DNA from: Pseudomonas zanjanensis
GTDB taxonomy: Bacteria; Pseudomonadota; Gammaproteobacteria; Pseudomonadales; Pseudomonadaceae
Assembly (NCBI RefSeq): GCF_014268745.2
Contig: NZ_JABWRB020000001.1
Span: 3,348,001-3,412,000 of the forward strand
Length of the DNA: 64,000 bases
Direction of reading: 5' to 3'
Position 1 is the stretch's first letter. Each line of letters begins with the position of its first letter. Shown piece after piece: positions 48,086 to 57,442 of the stretch. Position numbers and translations under genes: made by a program. Under the pieces are notes generated by a model, which worked only from the letters and a program-made list of their open reading frames with translations, made no database searches and was not told where the DNA came from.

Positions 48086-48284
48086 CGTCTAATAAACGCC
48101 TTGCCGATAACCCTGCTGCATGAAGAGACTCGTAGCGTCCGGCCAGCGGTGGCGTCAGAAAACCACCGTGCTAGAATGCCGCGGTTATTCGCCGCTCTCC
48201 TTTTATAGAGAAAGGCTGCCTAGGGAGCTTGTGCAGTAATGCCAGGGCCTGAACCGATAAACGGAACGCTGCGCACCAGGATCT

Positions 48285-48821
48285 ATGACACTCAAGCCCT
48301 TATCTGCTGCTTTCTATTTCATGTGCCTGCCGGGGCTTGCCGTGGCGGGTGAAAAAACCGTGTACGGCCTCAACGAATATGCCGCCCTGCAGGGCATCGA
48401 CCTGGAGGTCGCCGCCAAGCTGGACACCGGCGCCAAGACCGCCTCACTCAGTGCCCGGGACATCAAGCGCTTCAAGCGCAATGGCGAATCCTGGGTGCGC
48501 TTTTACCTGGCCATCGACGCGGCCCACTCGCACCCCATCGAACGTCCGCTGGCCCGGGTCAGCAAGATCAAGCGCCGCGCCGGTGACTACGACCCGGAAG
48601 AAGGCAAGAAATACACGGCCCGGCCGGTCATCGAACTGGACATCTGCATGGGCTCGGCCCTGCGCAGCATCGAAGTGAACCTGACCGACCGCAGTGCCTT
48701 CCAATACCCGTTGCTGATCGGTTCCGAGGCGCTCAAGCGCTTCGACGCGCTGGTCGACCCCAGTCTTAAATACGCTGCCGGCAAACCCGCCTGCGCCAAT
48801 GCCGCTCAAACCGCAGAGTAA
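48285..48821 (+). CDS. Secreted 'ATP-dependent zinc protease' family protein (retropepsin-like, PF05618 type)
   Basis: 178 residues. A signal peptide (FYFMCLPGLAVAGEK, cleavage near residue 22) is followed by the family core: AAKLDTGAKTASLSARDIKR, RPVIELDICMGSALRSIEVN and YPLLIGSEALKRFDALVDPS. The DTGA motif and the domain pattern resemble retroviral-type aspartic proteases. RimB of the rimABK operon belongs to the same family but is cytoplasmic, whereas this one is exported. It is first in a tight three-gene unit with a transglutaminase-like membrane protein (5-base gap) and an ATP-grasp ligase. Confidence 0.8.
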   Translation: MTLKPLSAAFYFMCLPGLAVAGEKTVYGLNEYAALQGIDLEVAAKLDTGAKTASLSARDIKRFKRNGESWVRFYLAIDAAHSHPIERPLARVSKIKRRAGDYDPEEGKKYTARPVIELDICMGSALRSIEVNLTDRSAFQYPLLIGSEALKRFDALVDPSLKYAAGKPACANAAQTAE

Positions 48822-48826
48822 TTCCA

Positions 48827-50359
48827 ATGCGCTCCCTTACCCTCCATCTGAAAATGCTGATCGCCATCCTGGTGGTGCTGGGCCTGTCGGTAACGGCCTA
48901 TCAGATTTTCGTGCTCGGCATCCCGGTCACCGAAGACGCCACCGACGACTTGTGGAACATCGACGCCAAGGTCGAGTTCGTGCCCAACGCCAAGGATCCG
49001 GTGAAGATCCAGATGTTCGTGCCGCCCCTGAGCCGCGACTACGTGAGCCTCAACGAGAGTTTCATTTCCAATAACTACGGTGTGGCGGTGAACCGGGTCG
49101 ACGGCAACCGCAAGGTGACCTGGTCGGCCCGTCGCGCCAAGGGCAACCAGACCCTGTATTACCGCCTGGTGCTGACCAAGCGCTACAGCGCCGAGAAAAC
49201 CAAGGTCAAGGGCCCGACCTTCCGCGACAGCATCGCCGTCGAAGGCCCGGAAAAACTCGCCGCCGAAGCCCTGCTCGCACCGATCCGCCAGCACTCGGCC
49301 GACGTCGAGACGTTCATCAGCGAAGCGATTAAGCGGGTCAACAACCTCAACGACGACAACGTCAAGCTGTTGCTGGCCGGTGACCCTTCGTCGGCCAACA
49401 AGGCGCGCATCGTCGAATTGGTGCTATCCATCGCCCACGTGCCGGTGGAAAAGGTCCACACCATCCGCCTGGTGGCCGACCAACCGCAGACACCTGAGTT
49501 GTGGCTGCGCAGTTTCAACGGCACCGACTGGCTGTATTTCAACCCGGACTCCGGCGAACAAGGCCTGCCCACCGACCGCCTGCTGTGGTGGACCGGCGAT
49601 GAAAACCTGATCACCGTCGATGGCGGCAAGAAAGCCACCGTCACCTTCAGCATGAACAACAGCGAAATGAACGCCATTCGCCTGGCCAAGCTGACGGACG
49701 AGAACACCGACGCCAACTTCCTCGAATATTCCCTCTACGGCCTGCCGCTACAGACCCAGCAAACCTTCATGATCATGGTGATGATCCCGATTGGCGTGCT
49801 GGTGATCCTGGTGCTGCGCAACCTGATCGGCCTGCAAACCCTGGGGACCTTCACCCCGGTGCTGATCGCCCTGGCCTTCCGCGAAACCCAACTGGGCTTC
49901 GGCATCATCCTGTTCACGGTGATCACCACCCTGGGCCTGTCGCTGCGTTCGTACCTGGAGCACCTCAAGCTGCAAATGCTGCCGAGGCTCTCGGTGGTGC
50001 TGACGTTCGTGGTGGTGCTGATCGCCGCCATCAGCCTGTTCAGCCATAAGCTGGGCCTGGAGCGCGGCTTGTCGGTGGCGCTGTTCCCAATGGTGATCCT
50101 GACCATGACCATCGAACGCCTGTCCATCACCTGGGAAGAGCGCGGCGCCGGCCACGCGATGAAAGTCGCCATTGGCACCCTGTTCGCCGCGTCCCTGGCG
50201 CACCTGATCATGAGCGTGCCGGAACTGGTCTACTTCGTGTTCACCTTCCCGGCGATCCTGCTGATCCTGGTGGGCTTCATGCTGGCCATGGGTCGTTATC
50301 GCGGCTACCGCCTGACCGAGTTGGTGCGGTTCAAGGCCTTCCTCAAGGCAGACTCCTGA
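48827..50359 (+). CDS. Inactive transglutaminase-like domain fused to C-terminal membrane helices
   Basis: 510 residues. One N-terminal membrane anchor (MLIAILVVLGLSVTAYQIFV), a periplasmic domain to about residue 300 with a transglutaminase-like core (ARIVELVLSIAHVPVEKVHT, SFNGTDWLYFNPDSGEQGLP), and six or seven hydrophobic segments from ~312 to 495. I see no cysteine anywhere in the protein, so thiol transglutaminase chemistry is impossible. This matches the predicted family of inactive transglutaminases fused to seven membrane helices that accompanies ATP-grasp peptide ligases. The stop overlaps the ligase start (TGATG). Confidence 0.85.
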   Translation: MRSLTLHLKMLIAILVVLGLSVTAYQIFVLGIPVTEDATDDLWNIDAKVEFVPNAKDPVKIQMFVPPLSRDYVSLNESFISNNYGVAVNRVDGNRKVTWSARRAKGNQTLYYRLVLTKRYSAEKTKVKGPTFRDSIAVEGPEKLAAEALLAPIRQHSADVETFISEAIKRVNNLNDDNVKLLLAGDPSSANKARIVELVLSIAHVPVEKVHTIRLVADQPQTPELWLRSFNGTDWLYFNPDSGEQGLPTDRLLWWTGDENLITVDGGKKATVTFSMNNSEMNAIRLAKLTDENTDANFLEYSLYGLPLQTQQTFMIMVMIPIGVLVILVLRNLIGLQTLGTFTPVLIALAFRETQLGFGIILFTVITTLGLSLRSYLEHLKLQMLPRLSVVLTFVVVLIAAISLFSHKLGLERGLSVALFPMVILTMTIERLSITWEERGAGHAMKVAIGTLFAASLAHLIMSVPELVYFVFTFPAILLILVGFMLAMGRYRGYRLTELVRFKAFLKADS

Positions 50360-51345
50360 TGTTCGGCTTCTGGAAGACCTGGAAGGCCCTGGAAGCCCGG
50401 GGCATCATGGGCATCAACCGGCGTAATGCCGACTACGTGCTCAAGTACAACAAGCGCAGCCTGTACCCCATCGTCGATGACAAGATCATCACCAAGGAAC
50501 GGGCCATCGCCGCCGGCATCCATGTGCCGGAGCTGTACGGGGTGATCTCCACCGAGAAGGAAATCGACAAGCTCGACGAGATCATCGGCGGGCGCACCGA
50601 CTTCGTCATCAAGCCGGCCCAGGGCGCGGGCGGCGACGGCATCATCGTCATCGCCGACCGCTTCGAAGGCCGCTACCGCACGGTGTCCGGCAAGATCATC
50701 AGCCATGAGGAGATCGAGCACCATGTCTCCAGCATCCTCACTGGCCTGTATTCCTTGGGCGGGCACCGTGACCGGGCGCTGATCGAGTACCGCGTGACGC
50801 CGGACCAGATCTTCAAGAGCATCAGCTACGAAGGCGTGCCGGACATCCGCATCATCGTGCTGATGGGCTATCCGGTGATGGCCATGCTGCGCTTGCCGAC
50901 CCGTCAGTCCGGCGGCAAGGCCAACCTGCACCAGGGCGCCATCGGCGTCGGCGTCGACCTCGCCACCGGCCTGACCCTGCGCGGCACCTGGCTGAACAAC
51001 ATCATCACCAAACACCCCGACACCACCAACGCGGTGGACGGCGTGCAACTGCCCTACTGGGACGGCTTCATGAAACTGGCCGCCGGTTGCTATGAACTGT
51101 GCGGGCTGGGCTACATCGGCGTCGACATGGTGCTGGACCAGGAGAAAGGGCCGTTGATCCTGGAGCTGAACGCCCGCCCGGGCCTGAACATCCAGATCGC
51201 CAACGATTGCGGCCTGACCTTGCGCACCCACGCGGTGGAAGCCCGCCTGGAAGAACTCCAGGCCCGCGGCGTTATCGAAACCGCGCAAGAGCGCGTGGCG
51301 TTTGCCCAGGAGTTGTTTGGGCATATTCCGCCTGTTGAGGGGTGA
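50359..51345 (+). CDS. ATP-grasp alpha-L-glutamate ligase-like enzyme (RimK relative)
   Basis: 328 residues with an ATP-grasp fold: VDDKIITKERAIAAGIHVPE, FVIKPAQGAGGDGIIVI (phosphate-binding loop region), GVDMVLDQEKGPLILELNAR with the metal ligands Glu and Asn, and GLNIQIAN. RimK relatives add amino acids to protein or peptide ends with ATP. The substrate is unknown; no signal peptide, so it acts in the cytoplasm while its two operon partners face the periplasm. Confidence 0.85.
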   Translation: MFGFWKTWKALEARGIMGINRRNADYVLKYNKRSLYPIVDDKIITKERAIAAGIHVPELYGVISTEKEIDKLDEIIGGRTDFVIKPAQGAGGDGIIVIADRFEGRYRTVSGKIISHEEIEHHVSSILTGLYSLGGHRDRALIEYRVTPDQIFKSISYEGVPDIRIIVLMGYPVMAMLRLPTRQSGGKANLHQGAIGVGVDLATGLTLRGTWLNNIITKHPDTTNAVDGVQLPYWDGFMKLAAGCYELCGLGYIGVDMVLDQEKGPLILELNARPGLNIQIANDCGLTLRTHAVEARLEELQARGVIETAQERVAFAQELFGHIPPVEG

Positions 51346-51380
51346 AGCTGAGGATGAAAACCGAAGCTGAAGGTTGAACC

Positions 51381-51515
51381 CTGTGGCGAGGGAGCTTGCT
51401 CCCGCTGGGTTGCGCAGCAACCCCAAAGCCCAGCACCTCGGTGTATCAGAATGATGCGCTCAACTGCCCAGGGGGCCGCTTCGCAGCCCAGCGGGAGCAA
51501 GCTCCCTCGCCACGG
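51381..51515. repeat. REP pair, family A, inverted
   Basis: CTGTGGCGAGGGAGCTTGCT and its inverted copy fill the gap between the ATP-grasp gene and pabB. The element is longer than the others because the centre holds an extra ~30 bases. Confidence 0.85.
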
Positions 51516-51621
51516 GTCTCATTGAAGCTTCAGACCTGTTCAATACCGACATCCCCCTAGGAGCAAATCCTACAGGGGATTACAATCGCTCCCCCGCCTG
51601 AACGGCCGACCCACCCCGCCC

Positions 51622-52965
51622 ATGCCAACCTGCTCCGTACACCCGTTGCCCTACCGCGCCAACCCCGCCGAATACTTCGCGGCGATTCGTCATGCTCCCG
51701 GCAGCGTGCTGCTCGACAGTGGCCGGCCAAGCGCCGAGCGTGGGCGTTACGACCTGCTCAGCGCCTGGCCGCTGGCACAACTGGCGGTGTTGCCGAACGA
51801 GAGCGGCGGCGATTTCCTGCAACGCCTGCGTACTCATCTGACGCAACTGGGCGACGCGGTACTGCCGGCCACGGTGCAATTGCCCTTCGCCGGCGGCCTG
51901 ATCGGCTACTTGAGCTACGACTTCGGCCGGCACCTCGAAACCCTGCCGTCCCACGCCCAGGACGACTTGCAACTGCCCGACGCACGTTTCGGCGTGTACG
52001 ACTGGGCGCTGGTCAGCGACCATCAGGCGGGTACCAGCCAACTGGTGTTCCACCCCCATTGCGGCGAAGGCGAACGCCAGCGCCTGATTACACTGTTCAG
52101 CCAGCCGACCCCGGCGCCCGTTCTGCCGTTCAGCCTTGAAGGACCGATGACGCCGGACCTCAGCGCCGACGCCTATCGACAGGCGTTCGAACGCATCCAG
52201 GCGTATATCCAGGCCGGCGACTGCTACCAGGTCAACTTTGCCCAACGCTTTCGCGCGCCTTGCCAGGGTGACGCCTGGGCCGCTTACCAGGCGCTGCGGG
52301 CGGCGTGCCCAACGCCGTTTTCCGGTTTCCAGAGCCTGCCGGAGGGCGACGCGGTGCTGAGCCTGTCCCCGGAGCGCTTCGTCAAGGTCAGCGAAGGCCA
52401 GGTCGAAACCCGTCCGATCAAGGGCACCCGCCCCCGTGGCACAACGCCCGAGGACGACGCGGCCCACGCCGCCGAGCTGCTGGCCAGCCCCAAGGACCGG
52501 GCGGAAAACCTGATGATCGTCGACTTGCTGCGCAACGATCTGGGCCGCACCTGCCGCATCGGCTCGGTGCGGGTGCCGGAGTTGTTCAGCCTGGAAAGCT
52601 ACCCCAACGTGCATCACCTGGTCAGCAGCGTGACGGGCGAACTGGCTGTGGATAAAGACGCCCTGGACCTGATCGCGGGCAGCTTCCCCGGAGGTTCGAT
52701 CACCGGCGCGCCGAAAATCCGCGCCATGCAAATCATCGACGAACTCGAACCGACCCGGCGCGGGCTGTATTGCGGCTCGTTGCTGTACCTGGACGTGCGC
52801 GGGGAAATGGACAGTTCCATCGCCATCCGCAGCCTGTTGGTCAAGGATGGACAAGTGTGCTGCTGGGGCGGTGGCGGGATTGTCGCGGACTCGGATTGGG
52901 AGGCCGAGTATCAGGAGTCGATTACCAAGGTTCGGGTGTTGCTCGAAACCTTGCAGAACCTCTAA
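51622..52965 (+). CDS. pabB: Aminodeoxychorismate synthase component I
   Basis: 447 residues, standard PabB length. Chorismate-binding signatures: DCYQVNFAQRF, TRPIKGTRPRGTTPEDD (the PIKGT motif with its Lys is typical of PabB), ENLMIVDLLRNDLGR and GSITGAPKIRAMQIIDE. It makes 4-amino-4-deoxychorismate for folate synthesis with PabA, which is encoded elsewhere. Confidence 0.95.
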   Translation: MPTCSVHPLPYRANPAEYFAAIRHAPGSVLLDSGRPSAERGRYDLLSAWPLAQLAVLPNESGGDFLQRLRTHLTQLGDAVLPATVQLPFAGGLIGYLSYDFGRHLETLPSHAQDDLQLPDARFGVYDWALVSDHQAGTSQLVFHPHCGEGERQRLITLFSQPTPAPVLPFSLEGPMTPDLSADAYRQAFERIQAYIQAGDCYQVNFAQRFRAPCQGDAWAAYQALRAACPTPFSGFQSLPEGDAVLSLSPERFVKVSEGQVETRPIKGTRPRGTTPEDDAAHAAELLASPKDRAENLMIVDLLRNDLGRTCRIGSVRVPELFSLESYPNVHHLVSSVTGELAVDKDALDLIAGSFPGGSITGAPKIRAMQIIDELEPTRRGLYCGSLLYLDVRGEMDSSIAIRSLLVKDGQVCCWGGGGIVADSDWEAEYQESITKVRVLLETLQNL

Positions 52966-52968
52966 AGC

Positions 52969-53104
52969 ATCGCGGGCAAGCCTTGCTCCCACAGGCTGGT
53001 GTGGTGCCACCTGTGGGAGCAAGGCTTGCCCGCGATGACGGTGTGTCAGTCAACATTACTGCCGGCTGGGCCATCGCTTTCGCGAGCAAGCCCGCTCCCA
53101 CAGG
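52969..53104. repeat. Three REP elements, family B
   Basis: An inverted pair (CGCGGGCAAGCCTTGCTCCC at 52971 and its partner ending near 53038) is followed by a third REP ending at 53104 (CGCGAGCAAGCCCGCTCCCA). It occupies the convergent gap between pabB and thrH. Confidence 0.85.
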
Positions 53105-53113
53105 GGGTTGGGT

Positions 53114-53731
53114 TTACAAACTGAGATTGCGGTTCGAAGCCTTGATGAACTCCTGCTTCAACTCGGCAAACGTATGCACCGCCGGGAATTGCGGGAATTC
53201 ACGGATCACATTCTCAGGCGCATGGAACAGAATCCCGGCATCGGCTTCGCCCAGCATCGTGGTGTCGTTGTAGGAATCCCCCGCCGCAATCACCCGGTAG
53301 TACAGGCTCTTGAAGGCCAGGACCGACTGACGCTTGGGATCTTTCTGACGCAACTGGTAGCCGGTCACCCGCCCGCCGTCATCGGTAATCAGGCGATGGC
53401 AGAGCAAGGTCGGGAAGCCCAGCTGGCGCATCAGCGGTTGGGAAAACTCATAGAACGTGTCGGACAGAATCACCACCTGGAAGCGCTCGCGCAGCCAGTC
53501 GACGAACTCGATGGCACCGTCCAGCGGCTTGAGGGTGGCGATGACTTCCTGGATATCGGAGAGCTTGAGGCCATGTTCGTCGAGGATGCGCAACCGTTGC
53601 TTCATCAGCACATCGTAGTCGGGAATGTCCCGAGTGGTTGCCCTGAGGGATTCAATCCCGGTTTTTTCAGCGAAGGCGATCCAGATCTCCGGGACCAGCA
53701 CACCTTCCAGGTCGAGACAGGCAATTTCCAC
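53114..53731 (-). CDS. thrH: Bifunctional phosphoserine phosphatase/homoserine phosphotransferase ThrH
   Basis: 205 residues of the HAD superfamily. Motif I is CLDLEGVLVPE (DLEG in place of DxDxT/V is typical of ThrH), motif II is VILSDTFYEF, and motif IV is AAGDSYNDTTML. The Pseudomonas enzyme moves phosphate from phosphoserine to homoserine, linking serine and threonine synthesis. Confidence 0.92.
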   Translation of the reverse strand: MEIACLDLEGVLVPEIWIAFAEKTGIESLRATTRDIPDYDVLMKQRLRILDEHGLKLSDIQEVIATLKPLDGAIEFVDWLRERFQVVILSDTFYEFSQPLMRQLGFPTLLCHRLITDDGGRVTGYQLRQKDPKRQSVLAFKSLYYRVIAAGDSYNDTTMLGEADAGILFHAPENVIREFPQFPAVHTFAELKQEFIKASNRNLSL

Positions 53732-53904
53732 AAGACACTCCCATTTTTTTGATGTTTATCGGTTGAGCGAACAAAAGGCCTGCCGACTCTAGCCATTCGT
53801 CGAAGCCCGCGCAACGCACAGGGACGCGCCAGCCCCGACAGCTTTTGTTACCATCAGCCCCATATAGAGCGCCCAGCGCCACCGACCTGTAGGAAACCGC
53901 CCTG

Positions 53905-54648
53905 ATGAGCCCATCGTTTGACGTCGTGGAACTCGCCACGACCTATGCCAACAAGTCCCCGCAGGACATCCTCAAGCTGGCTTTCGCCGAATTCGGCGAT
54001 GACCTGTGGTTGTCCTTCAGCGGCGCCGAAGACGTGGTGCTGGTGGACATGGCCTGGAAACTGAACAAGAACGTCAAGGTGTTCAGCCTCGACACCGGTC
54101 GCCTGCACCCGGAGACCTATCGGTTCATCGACCAAGTGCGCGAGCACTACAAGATCGACATCGAACTGGTGTCGCCGGACCACACGAAACTTGAACCCTT
54201 CGTGAAGGAAAAAGGCTTGTTCAGCTTCTACAAGGACGGTCATGGCGAGTGCTGCGGCATCCGCAAGATCGAGCCGCTGCGGCGCAAACTGACCGATGTC
54301 CGCGCCTGGGCCACCGGCCAGCGCCGCGACCAGAGCCCCGGCACCCGCAGCCAGGTGGCGGTGCTGGAAATCGACACGGCGTTCTCTACCCCCGAGCGCA
54401 CCCTGTACAAATTCAACCCCCTGTCGCAGATGACCAGCGAAGAAGTCTGGGGCTACATCCGCATGCTCGAACTGCCTTACAACAGCCTGCATGAACGCGG
54501 CTTCATCAGCATTGGCTGCGAACCTTGCACCCGCCCGGTGCTGCCGAACCAACACGAGCGCGAAGGCCGCTGGTGGTGGGAAGAAGCCACGCAGAAAGAA
54601 TGCGGGCTGCACGCCGGCAACATCATTGCCAAATCCAAGAGCGTCTAA
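53905..54648 (+). CDS. cysH: Assimilatory (phospho)adenylyl-sulfate reductase
   Basis: 247 residues. The ATP-pyrophosphatase-like loop is [17 protein letters not shown]. The four [4Fe-4S] cysteines are in [12 protein letters not shown] and IGCEPCTRP, which marks the iron-sulfur type that uses APS. The catalytic Cys is near the end in KECGLHAGN. It reduces activated sulfate to sulfite for cysteine synthesis, with thioredoxin as donor. GTAGGAAACC precedes ATG 53905. Confidence 0.95.
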   Translation: MSPSFDVVELATTYANKSPQDILKLAFAEFGDDLWLSFSGAEDVVLVDMAWKLNKNVKVFSLDTGRLHPETYRFIDQVREHYKIDIELVSPDHTKLEPFVKEKGLFSFYKDGHGECCGIRKIEPLRRKLTDVRAWATGQRRDQSPGTRSQVAVLEIDTAFSTPERTLYKFNPLSQMTSEEVWGYIRMLELPYNSLHERGFISIGCEPCTRPVLPNQHEREGRWWWEEATQKECGLHAGNIIAKSKSV

Positions 54649-54666
54649 GCGAGCGCCAGACTCTGT

Positions 54667-54701
54667 ACACAAAAATGTCACCACAAGTGCCATTTTTGTG
54701 T
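54667..54701. terminator. Inverted repeat after cysH, possible terminator
   Basis: Eleven-base arms ACACAAAAATG and CATTTTTGTGT with a 13-base loop, starting 18 bases after the cysH stop. The stem is A/T-rich and lacks a clear trailing T run, so it is a weak terminator candidate. Confidence 0.4.
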
Positions 54702-54922
54702 GCACTTACTTCGTAACTGCCCCGAAAGGTTACACCTTCCCTCCCGCGTTATCTGTTCTCCCTTCTTCACTGGCGTTCGCAAAAAAATAAATACCTGTTT
54801 AAACGGTCAGTTTTAAATCACGGTATTTCAGCTAGTTATTTAAAACCCATAACAAAACGAAATTAGTGCTGCAACGGATAGATCCGTAAGTGGCATAAAT
54901 ATGGCTTGAGTCGATAAGTGTT

Positions 54923-54932
54923 TTGTATACAA
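54923..54932. promoter_or_regulatory. Candidate regulator site upstream of the permease
   Basis: TTGTATACAA is a perfect palindrome of the type bound by GntR/FCD regulators. No GntR gene is adjacent. Confidence 0.35.
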
Positions 54933-55100
54933 CATCTATAAAACATACACACACTTTAGATCCGCAAGCCTGAAGCGCCCTATCCCGTACAGGCTGCAGA
55001 TGCCCCGTAACCAATGATGCTCGCCCGCCGCGACGAAGATTTGTCGAGCCTCGCGCTCATGCACAGTCATCGCAGCGCCGAGAATCAGGAGCCTGCCGGA

Positions 55101-56627
55101 ATGCGTACAAGTCTCTCCAATAACATCGCGCTGGATCTGTCCTCCTCCACCCCCGCCCTCGAAGACCACACCGCGTCCCTGGCACTGAGCCCGAGGCTGC
55201 ACAACAAGGACCTGGCGCCGACCAAGGCCGAAGGCCGCCGCTGGGGCCGCTACAGCATCTTTGCCCTATGGACCAACGACGTGCACAACATCGCCAATTA
55301 CTCCTTCGCCATCGGCCTCTATGCCTTGGGCCTGGGCGGCTGGCAGATCTTGCTGTCCCTGGGGATCGGCGCGGCGCTGGTGTATGGCTTCATGAACCTG
55401 TCCGGCTACATGGGCCAGAAAACCGGGGTGCCGTTCCCGGTGATCAGCCGGATCAGCTTTGGCATCCACGGCGCGCAGATTCCTGCGCTGATCCGCGCGG
55501 TCATCGCCATCGCCTGGTTCGGGATCCAGACCTACCTGGCGTCCGTGGTGTTCCGCGTGTTGCTGGTGGCGATCCACCCGGGATTCGCCGACTACGACCG
55601 CGACTCGATCCTAGGCCTGTCGAGCCTGGGCTGGGTGTGTTTCGTGGCGATCTGGTTCGTGCAACTGGTGATCCTGGCCTACGGCATGGAGATGGTGCGC
55701 CGCTATGAAGGCTTTGCTGGCCCGGTGATCCTGGTGACCGTCGCGGCCCTCGCCGGGTGGATGTACACCCAGGCCGACGCCACCATTGCCTGGTCAATTC
55801 GCGAGCCGCTGACCGGAGGCGAAATGTGGCGCAATATTTTTGCCGGTGGCGCGCTGTGGCTGTCGATCTACGGCACCTTGATTCTCAATTTCTGCGATTT
55901 CGCCCGCTCCTCGCCGTGCCGTCGGACCATCATCGTCGGCAATTTCTGGGGCCTGCCGGTGAACATCCTGGTGTTTGCCGGGATCACCATCCTGCTCTGC
56001 GGCGCGCAGTTCCAAATCAACGGGCAAATCATCGAAAGCCCGACCCAGGTCATTGCCTCGATTCCCAACACGTTCTTCCTCGTGCTTGGCTGCCTGGCCT
56101 TCCTGATCGTCACCGTGGCGGTGAACATCATGGCCAACTTCGTCGCCCCGGCCTTTGTCCTCAGCAACCTGGCGCCCAAGTACCTGACCTTCCGCCGCGC
56201 CGGGCTGATCAGCGCCGCGATCGCCGTGCTGATCCTGCCGTGGAACCTCTACAACAGCCCGCTGGTGATCGTGTACTTCCTGTCCGGCCTCGGCGCCCTG
56301 CTCGGGCCGTTGTACGGGGTGATCATGGTCGACTACTGGCTGCTGCGAAAAGGCCGCATCAACGTGCCGCAACTGTACAGCGAGGACCCAAACGGTGCGT
56401 ATTTCTACAGCAACGGGGTCAACCTGCGTGCCGTGGCGGCATTCATTCCGGCCGCGCTGATCGCCATCATCCTGGCCCTGGTGCCCGGTTTTGACGCAGT
56501 ATCACCGTTTTCCTGGCTGATTGGCGCTTCGATTGCAGGGTTGTTGTACCTGATCATCGCCAAGCGCCAGCCGTATTACGAGGACGTCAGCGGTGAGTCC
56601 ATCGCTGTGGATAACGTTCATCATTGA
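55101..56627 (+). CDS. NCS1-family nucleobase/hydantoin/allantoin permease
   Basis: 508 residues, about twelve membrane segments. NCS1 features: RRWGRYSIFALWTNDVHNIA, YSFAIGLYALGLGGWQIL, PFPVISRISFGIHGAQIPAL, AIAWFGIQTYLAS, and LWLSIYGTLILNFCDFARSS. The substrate is not decided by sequence alone, but the racemase gene 60 bases downstream suggests hydantoin or allantoin-like compounds. ATG 55101 follows CAGGAG at a spacing of eight; ATG 55014 would add 29 residues. Confidence 0.85.
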   Translation: MRTSLSNNIALDLSSSTPALEDHTASLALSPRLHNKDLAPTKAEGRRWGRYSIFALWTNDVHNIANYSFAIGLYALGLGGWQILLSLGIGAALVYGFMNLSGYMGQKTGVPFPVISRISFGIHGAQIPALIRAVIAIAWFGIQTYLASVVFRVLLVAIHPGFADYDRDSILGLSSLGWVCFVAIWFVQLVILAYGMEMVRRYEGFAGPVILVTVAALAGWMYTQADATIAWSIREPLTGGEMWRNIFAGGALWLSIYGTLILNFCDFARSSPCRRTIIVGNFWGLPVNILVFAGITILLCGAQFQINGQIIESPTQVIASIPNTFFLVLGCLAFLIVTVAVNIMANFVAPAFVLSNLAPKYLTFRRAGLISAAIAVLILPWNLYNSPLVIVYFLSGLGALLGPLYGVIMVDYWLLRKGRINVPQLYSEDPNGAYFYSNGVNLRAVAAFIPAALIAIILALVPGFDAVSPFSWLIGASIAGLLYLIIAKRQPYYEDVSGESIAVDNVHH

Positions 56628-56687
56628 TCGCCCGAACGGCCCGCCCGGTTCGGGCCGCTTACTTTTGTGTGTTAAGGAGGACAGCTC

Positions 56688-57416
56688 ATGCGAATTCTCG
56701 TGGTCAACGTCAACACCACCGAATCCATCACCCAAGCCATCGCCCGCCAGGCCCAGGCCGTCGCCGCGCCGGGCACCGAGATCGTCGGGCTCACGCCACA
56801 TTTCGGCGCCGATTCCATCGAAGGCAATTTTGAAAGCTACCTGGCGGCCATCGCGGTGATGGACCGGGTGATGTCCTACGACCAGCCGTTCGATGCGGTG
56901 ATCCAGGCCGGCTATGGCGAACACGGTCGTGAAGGCCTGCAGGAACTGCTGAACGTGCCGGTGGTGGACATCACCGATGCGGGCGCCAGCACGGCCATGT
57001 TCCTCGGCCATGCCTATTCGGTGGTCACCACCCTGGACCGCACCGTGCCGCTGATCGAAGACCGGCTCAAGCTGTCCGGCCTTTTCGACCGCTGCGCTTC
57101 GGTAAGGGCCAGTGGCCTGGCGGTGCTGGAGCTTGAGCAGGATCCGCAGCGGGCGGTTGAAGCCATCGTCCGGCAGGCCGAGCTGGCAGTCAGCCAGGAC
57201 AAGGCCGAGGTGATCTGCCTGGGCTGTGGCGGCATGGCCGGGCTTGATGAGCAGATCCGCCAGCGCACCGGGGTGCCGGTGGTCGATGGGGTGACGGCGG
57301 CGGTGACCATTGCCGAATCGCTGGTGCGGTTGGGGTTGTCGACGTCGAAAGTGCGCACCTATGCCACGCCGCGGCCCAAGACCATTATTGGCTGGCCGGG
57401 GCGGTTTGGGCGGTGA
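56688..57416 (+). CDS. Hydantoin/Asp-Glu racemase family protein lacking one catalytic cysteine
   Basis: 242 residues. The N-terminus MRILVVNVNTTESIT and the segments LTPHFGADSIEG and DITDAGASTAMFLG are typical of hydantoin/allantoin racemases. The second catalytic Cys is kept (Cys180 in CLGCGGMAGL). The first motif reads IQAGYGEHG, with Gly75 where these enzymes normally have Cys. A two-cysteine racemase mechanism is therefore doubtful; it might catalyse a one-sided isomerisation or a decarboxylation-like reaction. GTTAAGGAGGACAG gives a strong ribosome site before ATG 56688. Confidence 0.8.
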   Translation: MRILVVNVNTTESITQAIARQAQAVAAPGTEIVGLTPHFGADSIEGNFESYLAAIAVMDRVMSYDQPFDAVIQAGYGEHGREGLQELLNVPVVDITDAGASTAMFLGHAYSVVTTLDRTVPLIEDRLKLSGLFDRCASVRASGLAVLELEQDPQRAVEAIVRQAELAVSQDKAEVICLGCGGMAGLDEQIRQRTGVPVVDGVTAAVTIAESLVRLGLSTSKVRTYATPRPKTIIGWPGRFGR

Positions 57417-57442
57417 GTGCATGACTTTAGACCGAGGCGCCC

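Larger units (their letters stand above)
54649..55100. other. 452-base AT-rich gap before the permease gene
   Basis: Much richer in A/T than its surroundings. It holds three inverted repeats: ACACAAAAATG/CATTTTTGTGT (54667-54701, possible cysH terminator), GTTTTAAAT/ATTTAAAAC (54810-54846), and the perfect palindrome TTGTATACAA (54923-54932). In-frame codons from 55014 could extend the permease, but no good ribosome site precedes them. Confidence 0.6.
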
